A stretch of 64,000 bases of DNA from Charina bottae (taxonomy: Eukaryota > Chordata > Lepidosauria > Squamata > Charinaidae): contig JALMGJ010000003.1 in NCBI GenBank assembly GCA_023362775.1, positions 178,999,725-179,063,724 of the forward strand, read 5' to 3'. Positions 23,258 to 35,310 of the stretch are shown one piece after another. Within the stretch, counting starts at the first letter, position 1; each line of letters begins with the position of its first letter. Under the pieces are notes generated by a model. The model had not been told where the DNA came from and made no database searches. It saw only the letters and a list, made by a program, of their open reading frames with translations. Both the position numbers and the translations under genes were made by a program.

Positions 23258-23902
23258 TGTAGGGCCCTGGGGGGACATATGGCCCTCCCCTCATAGGTTT
23301 AATATTTAGCATATATAGTTTTTATCTGTGTAGTTTTAAACACCTTTATATAGTTTTTATAACACAAGTGTGTGCTCTGTTTCACTCTAGCAAGGTTTCC
23401 TGGATGGGATTGTAAGTGTCTTGTTTGTTTGGAGAGGAAAGGGGCCCCACTAGCCATAAAACAGGGAGATAGAACAGGAACGGAATGTGTTAAGAACAGG
23501 ATGACCCAAGGTTTTCTAACTTCCCTTGAAAGATCAAAAGCATAGCCATTTGGGAGGATTTCTCTCTGCTTCTGATAAAGGCCTATTCATTATCTTTTGC
23601 CTGGAACTGCCAAGGGAGGAAACATACAAGGAGAAAACACAGACGAGAGGAAGAAGATGTCAGAAGGGGAGGTGATAATAAAATTCAAATTGCCTGTACA
23701 TTGTGTGATTGGTCCCTATGCTAAAAATGTAAATTTCTTTGTTCTCTGTAACTATATAATCTGCTATTAGACTCCATGTTGGGTGTGTGTCACACCCGGC
23801 TTTTTTTTCTTGGCCAACTAATTAAAGCTGTATTCTTTGAAAACCTCCGTCTGAAATCTCTGATTTGGGCAGCATGGGATCTCAGATTCTTATAGGAACC
23901 CA
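23258..23902 (+). mobile_element. Candidate ERV-like long terminal repeat (solo)
   Basis: A 645-bp block with TG...CA ends (TGTAGGGCCC to GGAACCCA) has the order of signals expected in a retroviral LTR: a TATA-like box ACTATATAATC (about 23750-23760), a CACACCCGGCTTTT block, the poly(A) signal ATTAAA at 23821-23826 and a short U5. Directly after it comes GGGGCTGGCC. There is no gag, pol or env sequence nearby, so it would be a solo LTR. No short target duplication was confirmed; family assignment is inference. Confidence 0.45.
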
Positions 23903-24151
23903 GGGGCTGGCCATACACCTTCATCGACGCCTTGGAGAATCATTGTTCTCCACACTGGTCAGGGAGATGTAACTGCAACTCTGAGCTCTCTAGGATATAA
24001 GCCTTAGCCGATATTAAGATTATGTAAGCATCCTAAAGGTTTTTTTTAAGTAGTTGAATCAAACAGAATAGTTCAGAGCTGTGAAGAGCAGAAAGTTTTG
24101 AAAAATCAGGTTTGATCATTTAAAACTAAGCCTAATTTTTACAGGGCCTCC

Positions 24152-24229
24152 AAACTAAAGATGTTGCATGGACATACTGTGTGTGTACATACAGTACATA
24201 CTTTTTCTACAATAAAACTTTACAGTCCC

Positions 24230-24270
<41 letters not shown>

Positions 24271-24308
24271 TGTGTGTGTGTAATTTAAAATAAATATCAT
24301 ATCCCAAA
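24152..24308 (+). repeat. Direct duplication, copy 2, with expanded (GT)n
   Basis: Second copy of the 22766-22890 segment. The central dinucleotide repeat is expanded to roughly 60 bp at 24231-24282; both edges retain the same unique sequence. Confidence 0.85.
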
Positions 24309-26400
24309 GATGTCAAATATTTCTGGTGTTGATGGAGTGCATGGTTGCTATAGTGATTGCATAGTTGGCTGGATACATCAGCTGCCAACTCAGTATTATT
24401 TTTGTGTTTGCTTATTTGTAAATTAACCTTTTATGAGAAAGAGTTAATGACTACTGGTAAAGAAGCAAAATTCTTCCCATTAAAATTAATTATCAAAATT
24501 TATGTATTTCTGGAGGGGGGGAGGTTTAAATTTATTATAAGTGGGTTTTTCCTGTACAAGGATTCTCCCCTCCCCAAAAAGAAAAATAATGATTGACAAA
24601 TAAACTTGAGGTCCTCCAGAACTGTTAGATAATATTTCCCATCATTCCCTGCTCAGCAGGACAATTGTTCATAATAGATGGAGACAATGAGAATCATAGA
24701 AAAATATATCCAGAGGGATCTAGGCTGAGAAAAACATCCCTTTCTGACAAGGGCCCTTGTTTTCAGTTCCACAAAAAGGAAAGCACTTTATACTTTCCTG
24801 CCCTACAGCTGAGAAACATGGAAAATAAAAGCTTGTGGAATATCCTAACAATATAGGGACCTGCTTAATCACATTGAATGCTGCACATTAGGAAGAATTT
24901 AATGATAAATTTCCATTTCCTTACTGGAGGTCAAATGTGAAAACAAGGGAAAGCAATAATTAAACATGCAGAACTGCTAATAAAATAAATAATCAGTCTA
25001 ATGTGGATAGTAATGTTTCTACTTCAATATAGCATTCCTAGCATGACCTGAGAGGCAGCATCTTTGACTTTCTGATGAGTTATCCAGAATATTAGAGTGA
25101 GATATTTCTAAGAATCTGTGAGTGCACTATATTTCATTTTGTCCAATAATGTGTTATCCTTAATTTTGATTTCAGTATTCATGCCAGAAAATCAGAAATC
25201 AGAATGACCTTCTGAATGCCTCTAAACCTATATCTTAAAAGAGCTGACTTGCTTGAACTGGACAAAGCATTGTGCAAAAGAGACCAACTATTTCCTTTTT
25301 TCCCTTGGATAGAAGTTTTAGTAATATTTCCACATGCTTTAGGTATGAGATGGTGCAGACATGAATCTGAGCATCCTATCTTTCAGTGTAATCTGAAAAA
25401 CTGGGTTCCCTTAATTATTATTCTGAATGAACAACAAGCTGATTTTAGTATTGTATATTAAATATTAGCTCATTGTTTCCTATTGGTCCACCTGTTTAAT
25501 AAACACAAATCATTGACTTTTGTGCTGCATCTAATCTGTTGATAAAAGAGCCAACCCATTTGTAAATGATACTGTTCATTTACTAGCCAACCCCATTTGT
25601 AAATGATACTGTTTCAGAAACATAAGGAGAGTCCTTACTAGTTACAATATGTGAAAGGATATTTTTATTACTATATGCTGATGATACAATTGTCATAACT
25701 CAGCACCCAAATTTGTTTGCATAGTTATTGGCCCTTGGTAATTATTGCTATGGAAACTCAGTAATTATGGTGTTTGGCCAACGAGTACCTAAATATTCTT
25801 ACATATTATTATTATTTACAGCTAGGGTTTTTTTTTCATCAGAAAGGTTCAAATATAATTTCTGTCTTAGATTGTTTAATTTGGGACTCAGGTAGAGATG
25901 TCTACCAAGTAATAGACTGTCTAGGAACAGATGAGAGAGTAAATATTGATAAATATAACCCACATAAACCACAGCACTTCCTGCTCAGCTCTAATAATCA
26001 GACAGTTCTTATGCCCATGTCAGGCTTTGCGTGGACAGCTACTCTAAGCCATGCTAATTTTGGGGTTAATGACAACTAGACAACCCTCGACCCACTGGGT
26101 CACCATTTCAGAGATATTTACTTACCTAAACAGATCAACAGAATGACCATGAGCAGGCAAAAAAGCAGTGGGAGCAGGAGCGATTTCCGACTTCCTTCCA
26201 GCTTCCCCATTGACTTTGTTTGTGGGAAGCTGGCAGGGAGCATTGGAAATCACGATCATGTGACCACAGCTGACCATGGTGGCGTGGTGGCACAGGAGCA
26301 GCCACAACTTTGCCAATACATCTGGTATGAAGATTGACATTTCAATTAAACAGGAGTAATGGGTCCCAGATTTTGTATGCATTCTTTAAGTTAGCCAATT
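24309..26400. other. Unassigned non-coding stretch
   Basis: AT-rich. Only a tandem duplication at 25549-25613 (block AGCCAACCC...GATACTGTT) was seen. No gene recognised. Confidence 0.5.
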
Positions 26401-26403
26401 AGC

Positions 26404-26516
26404 GCACACGCACACGCACGCACGCGCACGCACGCACGCACGCACACCCACTTTATCCAGCGAGCCGTGGGTAGGTTAGGGTCCCATTTTTCTCTCAAGG
26501 AAATATGGTCAGCCTA
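26404..26516. mobile_element. Right end of the 'TGACCATA' hAT-type family, with (CACG)n repeat
   Basis: An ACGC-rich dinucleotide-like run (26404-26447) is followed by CCACTTTATCCAGC and TCTCAAGGAAATATGGTCAGCCTA. The same order is found at 40030-40125, and the terminal GGTCAGCCTA is the end of the elements at 39533-42443. The left end is missing. Confidence 0.6.
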
Positions 26517-27289
26517 CCCATATCCAGAAACAGCCTGCCTGTCAAGTAGGAGGCATGAAACAAGAGTGTGGGGTGAAGCAAGATGGAAGCAAGCTCTGTC
26601 ATTGATTGGCGCTGCATGGAACTGGCAGTGCTGGCAGCAGGAGTAGCCCATGGACAAACCTGGATCAGGAATGGAGTAGGCCAAATGGCACTACCCCCTC
26701 TCCCCTCCCCCCAGTGGCAACAGAAATACAGCTATGTGAAACCCCTATTTGCAAAAGCCACCGAAAACCTGTATTGCTCCCAGAAGTGACAGCACCAACA
26801 ACATAGCTGGCAGATCCTGGCACTTCCCTTGTTTAAATTGATCTCCTTTTCTAATTCAACAAAGAGTTATTTAATGAATGGATCTCTAACCGTATAGCAG
26901 TATCTCTGGCTGGACCTCTCAGTGCTTAAAACAGCATTGAGCACTTACCAAAGCCAAGTTTTTGTTTTCTGTTTTAACCCCCCCCCCCCCCACTTTCTGA
27001 ATTTAGCTCTATAAATGTGTTTATTCTGTCATAGAAAGGTGCCAAAATGAGATTAATTAACCCTTTGTTAAATTAGAAAAGGCCCACATTGCACTTATCT
27101 ATTATTCCTTTCTTGTCCCCTTCCTGGATAGTGATGTGGCTTTTTTTTTTAATGATAATTTTTTAAACTAAAAAAATGCCGGGCATTTCCTGGACAGTTC
27201 ATGGTTAAATGATTTTATATACAAAGTGTCAGATGTTTTTTTTTTAAATGCTTTGGATTTTCAAGCATTTTATTAGCTTTACTGTACAG
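26517..27289. other. Unassigned non-coding stretch
   Basis: Nothing recognised except a poly-C run at 26980-26992. Two overlapping short frames (26583-26806) have no protein-like features. Confidence 0.5.
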
Positions 27290-27350
27290 CAGTGTTTCTC
27301 AGCAACTTTAAGATGTGTGGACTTCAACTCCCCAAATTCCCCAGCCACTC
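27290..27350. mobile_element. Half copy of the 113-bp hAT-type MITE
   Basis: CAGTGTTTCTCAGCAACTTTAAG followed by GTGTGGACTTCAACTCCC matches one end of the MITE at 10716-10828 through its centre. The second half is missing. Confidence 0.75.
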
Positions 27351-27540
27351 AGCCCATTACTTCATAGTAGATTTTTCATGAACCACAGTAATATAAGCAG
27401 TAATTACCTCTTTAATTGTGTTTCTATTTAATATTTCTCCACTTCTAATTAAGAGATTTCTGATTAGCTTGCTCTTGGTAGAAGACTTTTTTTCCTTTCA
27501 ACAAGATTTTTTCAGAGAAGAAAACTGTAACAGCATCCTG

Positions 27541-27879
27541 TAGGGGTCCCCAACTTTTTTGGCGCCAGGGACCTGTTTCAAAAGATGATTTTTCCATGGA
27601 CCGGGGGGCGGGGTTTCTGGGATTTCCACAGATTGGGGGGGCGGGGTTTCTGGGATATCCATGTACCGGGGGGTGGGGCTTGTGTGCAGGAGCCAATCGT
27701 GTGCACCGGGGGGTGGGGTTTGTGGGTGGGAGCCAATCACAAGCACCAGGGGCGGAGTTTGTGGGCGGGAGCCAATCACAAACACCAGGGGCGGGGTTTG
27801 CGGGCGGGAACCCCGCAGCCCAGTTACTAACAGGCCATGGCCCACTAGTGGGCCGCAGCCCACAGGTTGGGGACTCCTG
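27541..27879. mobile_element. hAT-type non-autonomous element with CCAAT/GC-box repeats
   Basis: It starts TAGGGGTCCCCAACTTTTT and ends CAGGTTGGGGACTCCTG, imperfect inverted ends of a kind common in hAT/Charlie-like elements. Between 27600 and 27815 a G-rich unit is tandemly repeated: (G)GGGCGGGGTTTGTGGGCGGG followed by AGCCAATCAC. Frames open on both strands here are by-products of the repeat. No clear 8-bp duplication was found. Confidence 0.7.
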
Positions 27880-29035
27880 CTGTACAAGACTAGCAACTTC
27901 AGGGGTTGATTATACCCATGACCATCTGACAATTGACCTGTAAGTGACCCACAAGGGTGAAAATGCCTTTTATTCTCTTGCTTATATTTGTAAATGTCAA
28001 AACAAGGACAGTGCCACATTTTAACATCAAACCAGAAAGGCATTTCCAACTCATTCCACACCCAAGGATATTTCGTGCTTTCTGAATGATCAACACATTT
28101 TCATCTTTTTCTGCCTCCTCCATACAAAATACTATGAGATGAGAGTAAGGAAGACAACCTGTGCATTCTGAGTCTTAAGATACTGCAGCCACCTCCTCTT
28201 TCATTTTTCTTAAGTTTTGGTGATGATTCAAATAGAAATAATATAGACTGACAGTTATTTCCAGAGGAAGTGGTAGTATAGATTAAAATATTAACAACAA
28301 CAAATGCAAAATAATCAGCTTTTTGAATGATACATTTCAGGATAGGATCCAGCAATATGCTTTTTTTCTATAATTATGACTATGCTTTTGTTAGTCATTA
28401 CATTTGCTATTTTCTTTTTAAATACATACTTACTGTATCTTTTTAAATATATATAATAAAGAGAGGAAACAGCAGCACAAGAGAGAAAAGTACAGATAAT
28501 AGGCATACAATACCTGGGCTACAAAATTTGGACAGCCATCATGCCAGCAAAGAGAGGCAGAAAGTCTAATTCTTTATTCTCACAAAAGTGTCTTTGGATT
28601 TTTGCAGTCCAGATGTAGCATGTTTAGCACATAAACTTCTGTGCAGTAGGTTACTGAGGTGGGAAAGAAAAATACTTACAGTGTTGTATATGTACAGTAT
28701 ATGTATTTTCTAATTCCCTCACATTTCTGCCTCTATTAATCAACAGCACTGATCATTATGGATTCCTGTAAATTCATACTCACAGTTTAAGATGCTAATT
28801 TATTTTTTTCAATGGTGCAAAGAAATAGCTAGAAATTAAATTGGCCATTGCTATATTAATTTGGCCAAATGAAGCATGAGCAAAAATCCCAAACATTTGT
28901 TAATATTAGCTGTAGTTTAGATATAATGTTTTTAATAGAATCTAGACAAATTACATATTAAAATACTGCTGTTCCTCCTCCTCCTCTTCTTTCTTCTTTC
29001 CTCTTTTTCTCTCATGAACTACCTGCACAAATTTA
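27880..29035. other. Unassigned non-coding stretch
   Basis: AT-rich; a pyrimidine-rich run at 28970-29012. No gene or element recognised. Confidence 0.5.
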
Positions 29036-29120
29036 TTTATTTATTTTATTTATTTATTTTTCAAATTTATTCCCCGCCCATCTCCCATGCAAGGGACTCT
29101 GGGCGGGTTACAAAAAATTA
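29036..29120 (-). mobile_element. L2 LINE 3' end fragment
   Basis: TTTATTTATTTATTTTTCAAATTTATT then CCGCCCATCTCC and GACTCTGGGCGGGTTACA. It matches the 3' terminus of the L2 at 17583 on the minus strand. Confidence 0.75.
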
Positions 29121-29867
29121 TCTCAGCCTGAGATGAATCTAAAATGAAATTGCTATTTGTAGGAATATTTAGTTTTATTCTCAAACAACATAATGAAACA
29201 AGTGCCAAGGGATAGGACTGAGAACATTTATAGATAAGTTTTCTTGAGGCATCTGACCTCCACAAGTTTAGGATTTCAATTCCCATTGTCATCAAGAATG
29301 CCAAAAACTAGTCTGGGAAATATGGTGTGTTGATGTAAAAGTTGGTTGCCACATGGTCAAAAGTAAATAACCTGATATAAATCAGGCCATTATCAAAACT
29401 ATGAACAGATGGAAACTGTATCTCCTGCCCAAAAGTGAACTACTTTAAGCACTTTATGTAGAGTAAGTGGAAGAAAGAGTCACAAGAAATTGAATGCTGA
29501 TTACAGAATAAACAGGGCTCACATTTAATAAACAGCAATTGCTGGAATTCTTTCATATGGCTTCATAGTTTTGCTACAGTTAATTTGTTTATCTTAGGCT
29601 TCATGTCTTGGGAAATACATTCTTGCTATTTTATTGCCAGCTGAAAGAGGCCCAACAGTTGATAGGAGTTGAACCCCAACTAATTTGGAGGACATCAGTC
29701 AAGGAAGAATGATATAGACAAAAAAGTATCAACCTCAACGGAATGACAATGTTCTGGGTTCTAGCCATATAAATATTTGTTCAGAAGGTCACACATATAA
29801 GGTAATCTATGTCCTTTCTTAAAATAATGAAATAATTACATAAATTTTTTTAGAAATAAACGTTCTG
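29121..29867. other. Unassigned non-coding stretch
   Basis: No gene or repeat recognised. Confidence 0.5.
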
Positions 29868-29906
<39 letters not shown>

Positions 29907-30055
29907 TTAAATTTCTATGACCGCCCATCTCCCCCTCCAGGAGGGACTATGGGCGGTTCACAGCCACAATAACATCATTAAAATACAATAAAAACACAAT
30001 AAAATATAAATGCAATAAATATAAATTAAAACCAAGTGGCAGGCGGTTCATACAG
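29868..30055 (-). mobile_element. L2 LINE 3' end with long (TTTA)n tail
   Basis: About ten TTTA units are followed by ATGACCGCCCATCTCCC, GGGACTATGGGCGGTTCACA and an A-rich stretch with AAAATACAATAAAAACAC. It is the same L2 3' terminus on the minus strand, with a longer tail. Confidence 0.75.
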
Positions 30056-30288
30056 TGAAGAGATAGATATCTCCACCCAGAAGTTGTTCACTCCATTAAG
30101 CAGTGTATCTAGTCTTTTGTTCTCAAGAATGGCTAGGCAAAAAAACCCTGGCTTTATTTCCTTTATCTTTCAGTAAATACAGTTTGTTATACTTAGAAAG
30201 TGAAGTATTGAATCAATGGATCTTGCTGCACTGCATTTTCTTCAGCTTCAACCAAGATGGGTATTGGAGTTTATAGTGTCATCTAGAA

Positions 30289-30479
30289 CACTATGTTCCA
30301 TGGAACCCTAGGATTCTGTGAGAGCTTTATGAGGCTCCATGAAAGACTAGGGGGTGGGAAAGAAAAAAGTTAATGTGAATGCAGCCAATTTTCCCTCACT
30401 AAAGTTTTGCCTTTTGATCAGGGGTTCTGGGAATTTTTTTTAACAGGTTCCATGGCCTGAAAAAGTTTGAAAGCCCCTG
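30289..30479. mobile_element. hAT-type MITE (191 bp)
   Basis: Flanked by ATCTAGAA (30281-30288) and ATCTAGAG (30480-30487), 7 of 8 identical. The ends CACTATGTTCCATGG and GTTTGAAAGCCCCTG are only partly complementary, but CCATGGAAC blocks lie in inverse order near each end. No coding capacity. Confidence 0.55.
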
Positions 30480-30489
30480 ATCTAGAGAT

Positions 30490-30940
30490 TGATAGACTAT
30501 GTGACATCAAGTCATTGTCAACTGTTAGTGACCACATTGATAGATTTTCTCCATAATGATCTGTCCCTAATTTGGTCCTTCAGGTTTTCCAGTTGTATAC
30601 CCATTGCCAGTGTAACTGAGTCCACCCACCTTGCTGCTGGTCATCCTTTTCATCTCCTTCCTTCCACCTTTCCTAGCATCAGAACCTTCTCCAGAGAGTT
30701 AAGTCTTCACATAATGTGTCCAAAGTATTATAATTTGAGCCTAGTCATTTGTGCCTCGAATGAGAAACCTAGGATGGTTTGTTTGATGATCCATTTATTT
30801 GTTTTCTTGGCTGTTAACAGTATCCTCAGGAGTCTTCTTCAAACCAAAGTTCAAAAGCATCAATACTATTTCTATCCTGCTTCTTCAGAGTCCATGATCT
30901 AGAGAACCATGGTTTATTTTCTCCATCTTTTTCTAGATTA
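30490..30940 (-). mobile_element. BovB-like RTE fragment (second subfamily), 5'-truncated
   Basis: Read on the minus strand, the fragment encodes the RTE C-terminal blocks in the order FEL..., EAQMTRLKL, YFGHIM, LNSLEKVLMLGKVEG and AARWVDSVT, with stops and frameshifts. These blocks correspond to those of the BovB copy at 5570-6388, but divergence is clear. The plus-strand frame at 30489-30902 is its shadow. A shorter relative lies at 6911-7050. Confidence 0.75.
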
Positions 30941-31118
30941 TTTTAAATAGAATGTTAATTTTGTATTTTCTTTTAATATATTTGCTGAATCTGTGTTTCT
31001 TTCAGATTTTATTCAGTCTTTTGAGTTTTACTTTTCATTATGTTCTTTACTAGGTTTTACAATGTGTCTCTTTTTAGAGACATGTTAGAGTTAACACCAC
31101 TAGCAGCTTGACCCCACA

Positions 31119-31121
<3 letters not shown>

Positions 31122-31157
<36 letters not shown>
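31122..31157. repeat. (ATA)n microsatellite forming the SINE tail
   Basis: Twelve ATA units join directly to the 3' end of the minus-strand SINE at 31158-31385. Confidence 0.85.
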
Positions 31158-31385
31158 TTAGATTTTTTAAATCCTGCCTTTATTATTTTTTTATAAATTA
31201 CTCAAGGCAGGGAACATACATAGTACTCCTTCCTCCTCCTCTTTTCCCCACAACAACAACCCTGTGAGGTGAGTTGGGCTGAGAGAGAGGGACTGGCCGA
31301 AAGTCACCCAGCCGGCTTTCATGCCTAAAGTGGGACTACAACTCTCAGTCTCCTGGTTTCTAGCCTGGTGCCTTAACCACTAGAC
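31158..31385 (-). mobile_element. tRNA-derived SINE (MIR-like layout), nearly full length
   Basis: On the minus strand: a tRNA-type head with TAGTGGTTAAGGCACCAGGCTAG and B-box-like GAGTTGTAGTCCC, then GCCGGCTGGGTGACTTTCGGCCAGTC, a core with CTCACAGGGTTGTTGTTGTGG, and a tail with AAAGGCAGGATTTAAA leading into the ATT repeat. The first 15-20 bases of the head are missing. The head matches 41645-41718. Confidence 0.7.
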
Positions 31386-33609
31386 ATTTGGGTTACTATA
31401 ATAATTTTTTTACTAAAGGGAACAAAAGAACAAATAAACAAACTGTAAACAGCCCCTTTAATGGTATACACTTCATAAATAAGATTCAATAAACTTAACT
31501 GAGGCTTACTTCTGAGCAGGCATGTATACATAATTGTACCAGTATAGCATAATCTGCTTAACTAAGGGCATTGGGATTTAGCAGAAACTGCACTATTAGA
31601 AAAGAACTTGAGATCCTCGGTCTCCATGATGGGTATAATCTTTTAAATATAGAGCCCAGGTACACAGCCTGAGGCTCCAGAATATGGAAGGTTTGGGGGT
31701 ATCTCGTGTAATCTCAAGTGGATAACTACTAAATATGTGTCTCAAGAATAATCATATTAAATGAATGTAATTACTTCAAATTAATTTGAAACTGAAATCA
31801 AATCAAATTTGGAGGTTTGTCCTGGCTTCATCAATTTCTTTGTCTTGGCCTCACCTATTTTGTTGAGACCTTGAGCATGCCACTCAGACAAGGTGAAACT
31901 GTTGGCCCACAAAATGTTGGGCACTCTTATATTAGCAAAATGCCCTGTCAATGGAGCTCTTCCATCAGCAAGAAGCATGCCAGAAGAACAGCTAAAATGG
32001 GAGCTGGGTTGTACAGTATATGGATGCAATAGGGAAGAAGCATGTTTGTTCTTTCTTCTATAGCTGAAATTAACAGTCACATGCTTTGAATATAACTTTA
32101 TATTATATCAGCCCTGGCATGATAAATTTTCTTCTTGCTAAATCTAATGGCATCTCTGTCAAAAGACAGTTGACTGCCCACAACTATCCCACAGGCTTCA
32201 CTACAGCAAAATATAGATGAGAGTGTACACAATACCCAGTCCAACATCTAAAGCAATAAACTGTGGGATTGTTTCACACAACATACCAAGCAGAAGCCCA
32301 ATGAACCATACTATGGATTAGTGCAAGGCATGATCCAGGTCCATCTGTCTGAAGGCATTGAATGAACTTTCCTTCGTACTGATAACAGGACAACATTACA
32401 ATGGGATTTCCTGTGAACCTTTGCATATTGAGTATTACATAGAACTGACAGCACTGACAGAGTATTTGTAAAAAAAAAGAAATGTTACACTCTATGTATA
32501 ACATACTACAGTGCAAGCTCTGTTTATGTGGGTTCTAACTTTAAGCCTGTTCTTTGTATACAAACATTTTTCTAAAGTGAAAAAAGTGTACCCCAAGCCC
32601 CCCAAAAGGAAAAAAAAAGTTTTCTTATTATGCAATGACTCAGAGGAAGTGAGCGACAGAATGAAATTTATTTGAAACAGTTTGTTAGAGGAAGTGGGGG
32701 AAATGAATGCGTTTACAGAACAGTAAAAAAAAAAATAGCTAACTCTCAGCCACCTGCTTCCTGCACTTGATCAGCTCACTTGTTTGAAGAACAGCGATCA
32801 ATTTTTAAAGCTCATCTTGGGAATGTATGCTAAATTTTTTTAAAAAAAAGTCCTTCAGAAAACTGATATAATTTTTTAAAAAATAAGTTTTCTTGCAAGA
32901 AACTGGAATAATCTTAGTATTGGTGGCTCATAAAATCTGGACATCTTATACGATCTTTAACAACAAAGTCAAAACAGTGGCTGGTCTATTTCTGACGTAC
33001 AACAGAAGTAAATGAAACAAGTATTATTAAAACATGTATCTTGTCCCATCCTAAAGAGCATTATCATGGCTTGAACATAGCTCACAGTAAATGGAGCTGA
33101 AAGGAAGTTTAAAAATTATCTTGCCTGACTCTTTGTACTGCAAAAGGCATTTCTACAAAAACACAATATCTCATATCAGAATATAATGGGAAAAGTATAC
33201 TAAAAATTCTCTGACAGTGTGCTCAAATATTCCATAAAGAAATATTTCTTCATCTCCAAAGGAAATTAATGGAGGAAGAGAATTTTCTTTGGTATGGCAC
33301 CCAATTTATAGAATGGGCTCCTCGTGGATGTCCACCTGGAACCTATGAAGCTTTCTCTTTGATGCCTTTCTAAATCAGTCTTGTCTCAGCAGGGGGTTGG
33401 AGAGGGGTCAAAAAAGCAAGATGGCAGCCATGATCATGCGGCCATTATCTTGACTTTTTTTACCCTTCTCTCTCCCAGGCATTTTTAAAATTAAGTCTTC
33501 CATATAATTGGATAATATCTCTTACATTTTTTACTTTCCTGATATATTACTGTATTTTAGTAACATTTTAAATCAGCTGCCGAGATAACAAAAATTTAAT
33601 TAATAAAAG
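31386..33609. other. Unassigned non-coding stretch
   Basis: No supported gene. A block at 31810-32080 is less AT-rich but has no recognisable protein or repeat. Confidence 0.5.
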
Positions 33610-33785
33610 GTACAGAAGTCCTTGAGTTAAGCTTGACTCCTGGTGGCTACATAGCCACAGCCTTGCTGTTTTCTTGGCTCTATACCACAGTGATTTGCCA
33701 ATGCCTTTTTCCAAGATAAAAAAAAACACAACTCTAAATCTCTCATAGATTTAGATCACTGGGTTGTCAAGATAAATAGACTTTG
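33610..33785 (+). repeat. Degenerate SINE-like repeat
   Basis: GTACAGAAGTCCTTGAGTTA, then CTTGACTCCTGGTGGCTAC, TTTTCTTGGC and GTGATTTGCCAATGCC resemble an interspersed repeat common in squamates. I cannot name the family; the copy is diverged. Confidence 0.35.
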
Positions 33786-34619
33786 TACAGTAAGTTCCTT
33801 TTAGGAAACTGGAAAGAAATAATGCAATACTAATAAAATCTTAAGCTTTCCACAGAAACTTAGCTGAATGTTTATTGGAAATTCAGGTAAATGTGTGTTT
33901 GTTATTTGCAGAAAAACAATCTACATCTGTTGTCAGCAAAATGGTAAGAAACTGAAAGAAGACATCTAAAATATATATTTAGGTTTATCCTATGTAACTA
34001 TCTGCAGTCATTGTCAGTCTATTTGAGGAGAAGGGATTTCTGTTAAATCTGAATGACTGTTAAATCCAGACTGATGTATGTTATGTCATTTGAGTTAATT
34101 TATGTCATTTAAATAAATTAGGTAAACTGATTCAAATGATTTTAAAAAGTCAGTTGGTCATTCCATTAATGATATCAATTATATCAATTGCCCAGGTTGC
34201 TTTGGAAATAATCGGCTTTGTCCACTGAGGACAAAGGGTGAAATCCAAAGTAAGATTTAGTCCATTAAATTGGAAGTTCACTGATTGAAGTATGGGAAAA
34301 TAAGGGTTTTAATGTATTTGTATCATCCCAGATTTCAGTGAATTTGGTTGGAGCATTAACTAAAAGAATTCTAGACTTTATTTACCCCATTTTACAACTG
34401 CTGTTCTCTATTTTACTGTGTTTTAAAGCTGGATCCACAACCTGAGTATTTTCACATTAAGACTTACGTTTAGTAGCACTGGCAACATGTTGCCACAATA
34501 ATCCCACTTCGGTTTGTCTTTTAGATGAGGCTGCCTTAAAAATCATTTAACCATCATCTGACAGCTTCAATATGTTTTTCTAATATTAAAAAAAAAAGCT
34601 TTCTTAGCTTCCAGTTCGT
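33786..34619. other. Unassigned non-coding stretch
   Basis: AT-rich, nothing recognised. Confidence 0.5.
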
Positions 34620-34860
34620 TTACAAATGAAACCTAAAGTGCTAGTTTTGACATTTAAGGATGTAATCAGTTGAGCTTCTTGCTGAGTTTATGTGCATGGG
34701 ATTGAGCAGTGAGGCATTATATGACTGGGACCACGATGGACTGTTTTCTCCTATATGAATCTCTCTTCTTTTATCAGGTCCTGGTTTCACTGCCTCCCAT
34801 ACAGGGTCCAGGGACTCAGTGGACAATTTTTGGTTTGGCCACTCTATGGTGAGTCTTCAC
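34620..34860 (+). mobile_element. Decayed L2/CR1 ORF fragment
   Basis: AAAGTGCTAGTTTTGACATTTAA reads KVLVLTF, the strongly conserved C-terminal block of L2/CR1 reverse transcriptases, and is followed by degraded sequence of the expected length. Multiple stops. Confidence 0.35.
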
Positions 34861-35177
34861 CTGCGGGATGTCCTTCACTGACTGTCCTGCTTGGCAGCTA
34901 GGTAGCAATGTATAGTTTTATTTGGCCATTTGCTTTGAATGACTGAGGTTGCTTGCAAAAAAATGAAAATTACTTTTTGTTTGGCCACATCCTCTACTTT
35001 CTGGAGTGCAGCCCCCAACATGCCACTCAAGAGCCAAAATTGACTTGAAAAAGCTTAGGTACCCCTAATGTTGGCTGCCTTCAGAAGCCCTTGTGGCAAG
35101 TGTTTGAATTAAATAAATGAATAAGGCTAATCCATATTGGGAGAAATATTGAAGATATTTAAAGAGGGTTTTTTAAA

Positions 35178-35310
35178 GGTGGGTAGGTAACAGCGTTCCA
35201 CGCGCGTCATGCTGGCCACATGACCACAGAAGCATCTTCGGACAACGCTGAGCACCAGCCCCTAGAGTCGGACACGACTGTGCAGGGGAAACCTTTACCT
35301 TTACCTTTTT
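35178..35310 (+). mobile_element. Sauria-type SINE, 5'-truncated, ACCTTT tail
   Basis: The block GGTAACAGCGTTCC, CATGCTGGCCACATGACCAC, CTTCGGACAACGCTG, TAGAGTCGGACACGACTG and GGGGAAACCTTTACC is the body and BovB-derived tail of Sauria SINEs, ending in tandem ACCTTT. It is inserted in plus orientation; the tRNA head is missing. The full-length copy is at 44057-44390. Confidence 0.85.

Noticed and set aside
27445..28061. Proline-rich frames on the minus strand
   Set aside because: They are translations of the G-rich CCAAT/GC-box repeat inside a hAT-type element.
30489..30902. Plus-strand frame of 137 codons
   Set aside because: It is the antisense of an RTE retrotransposon C-terminal region, whose conserved blocks are on the minus strand.
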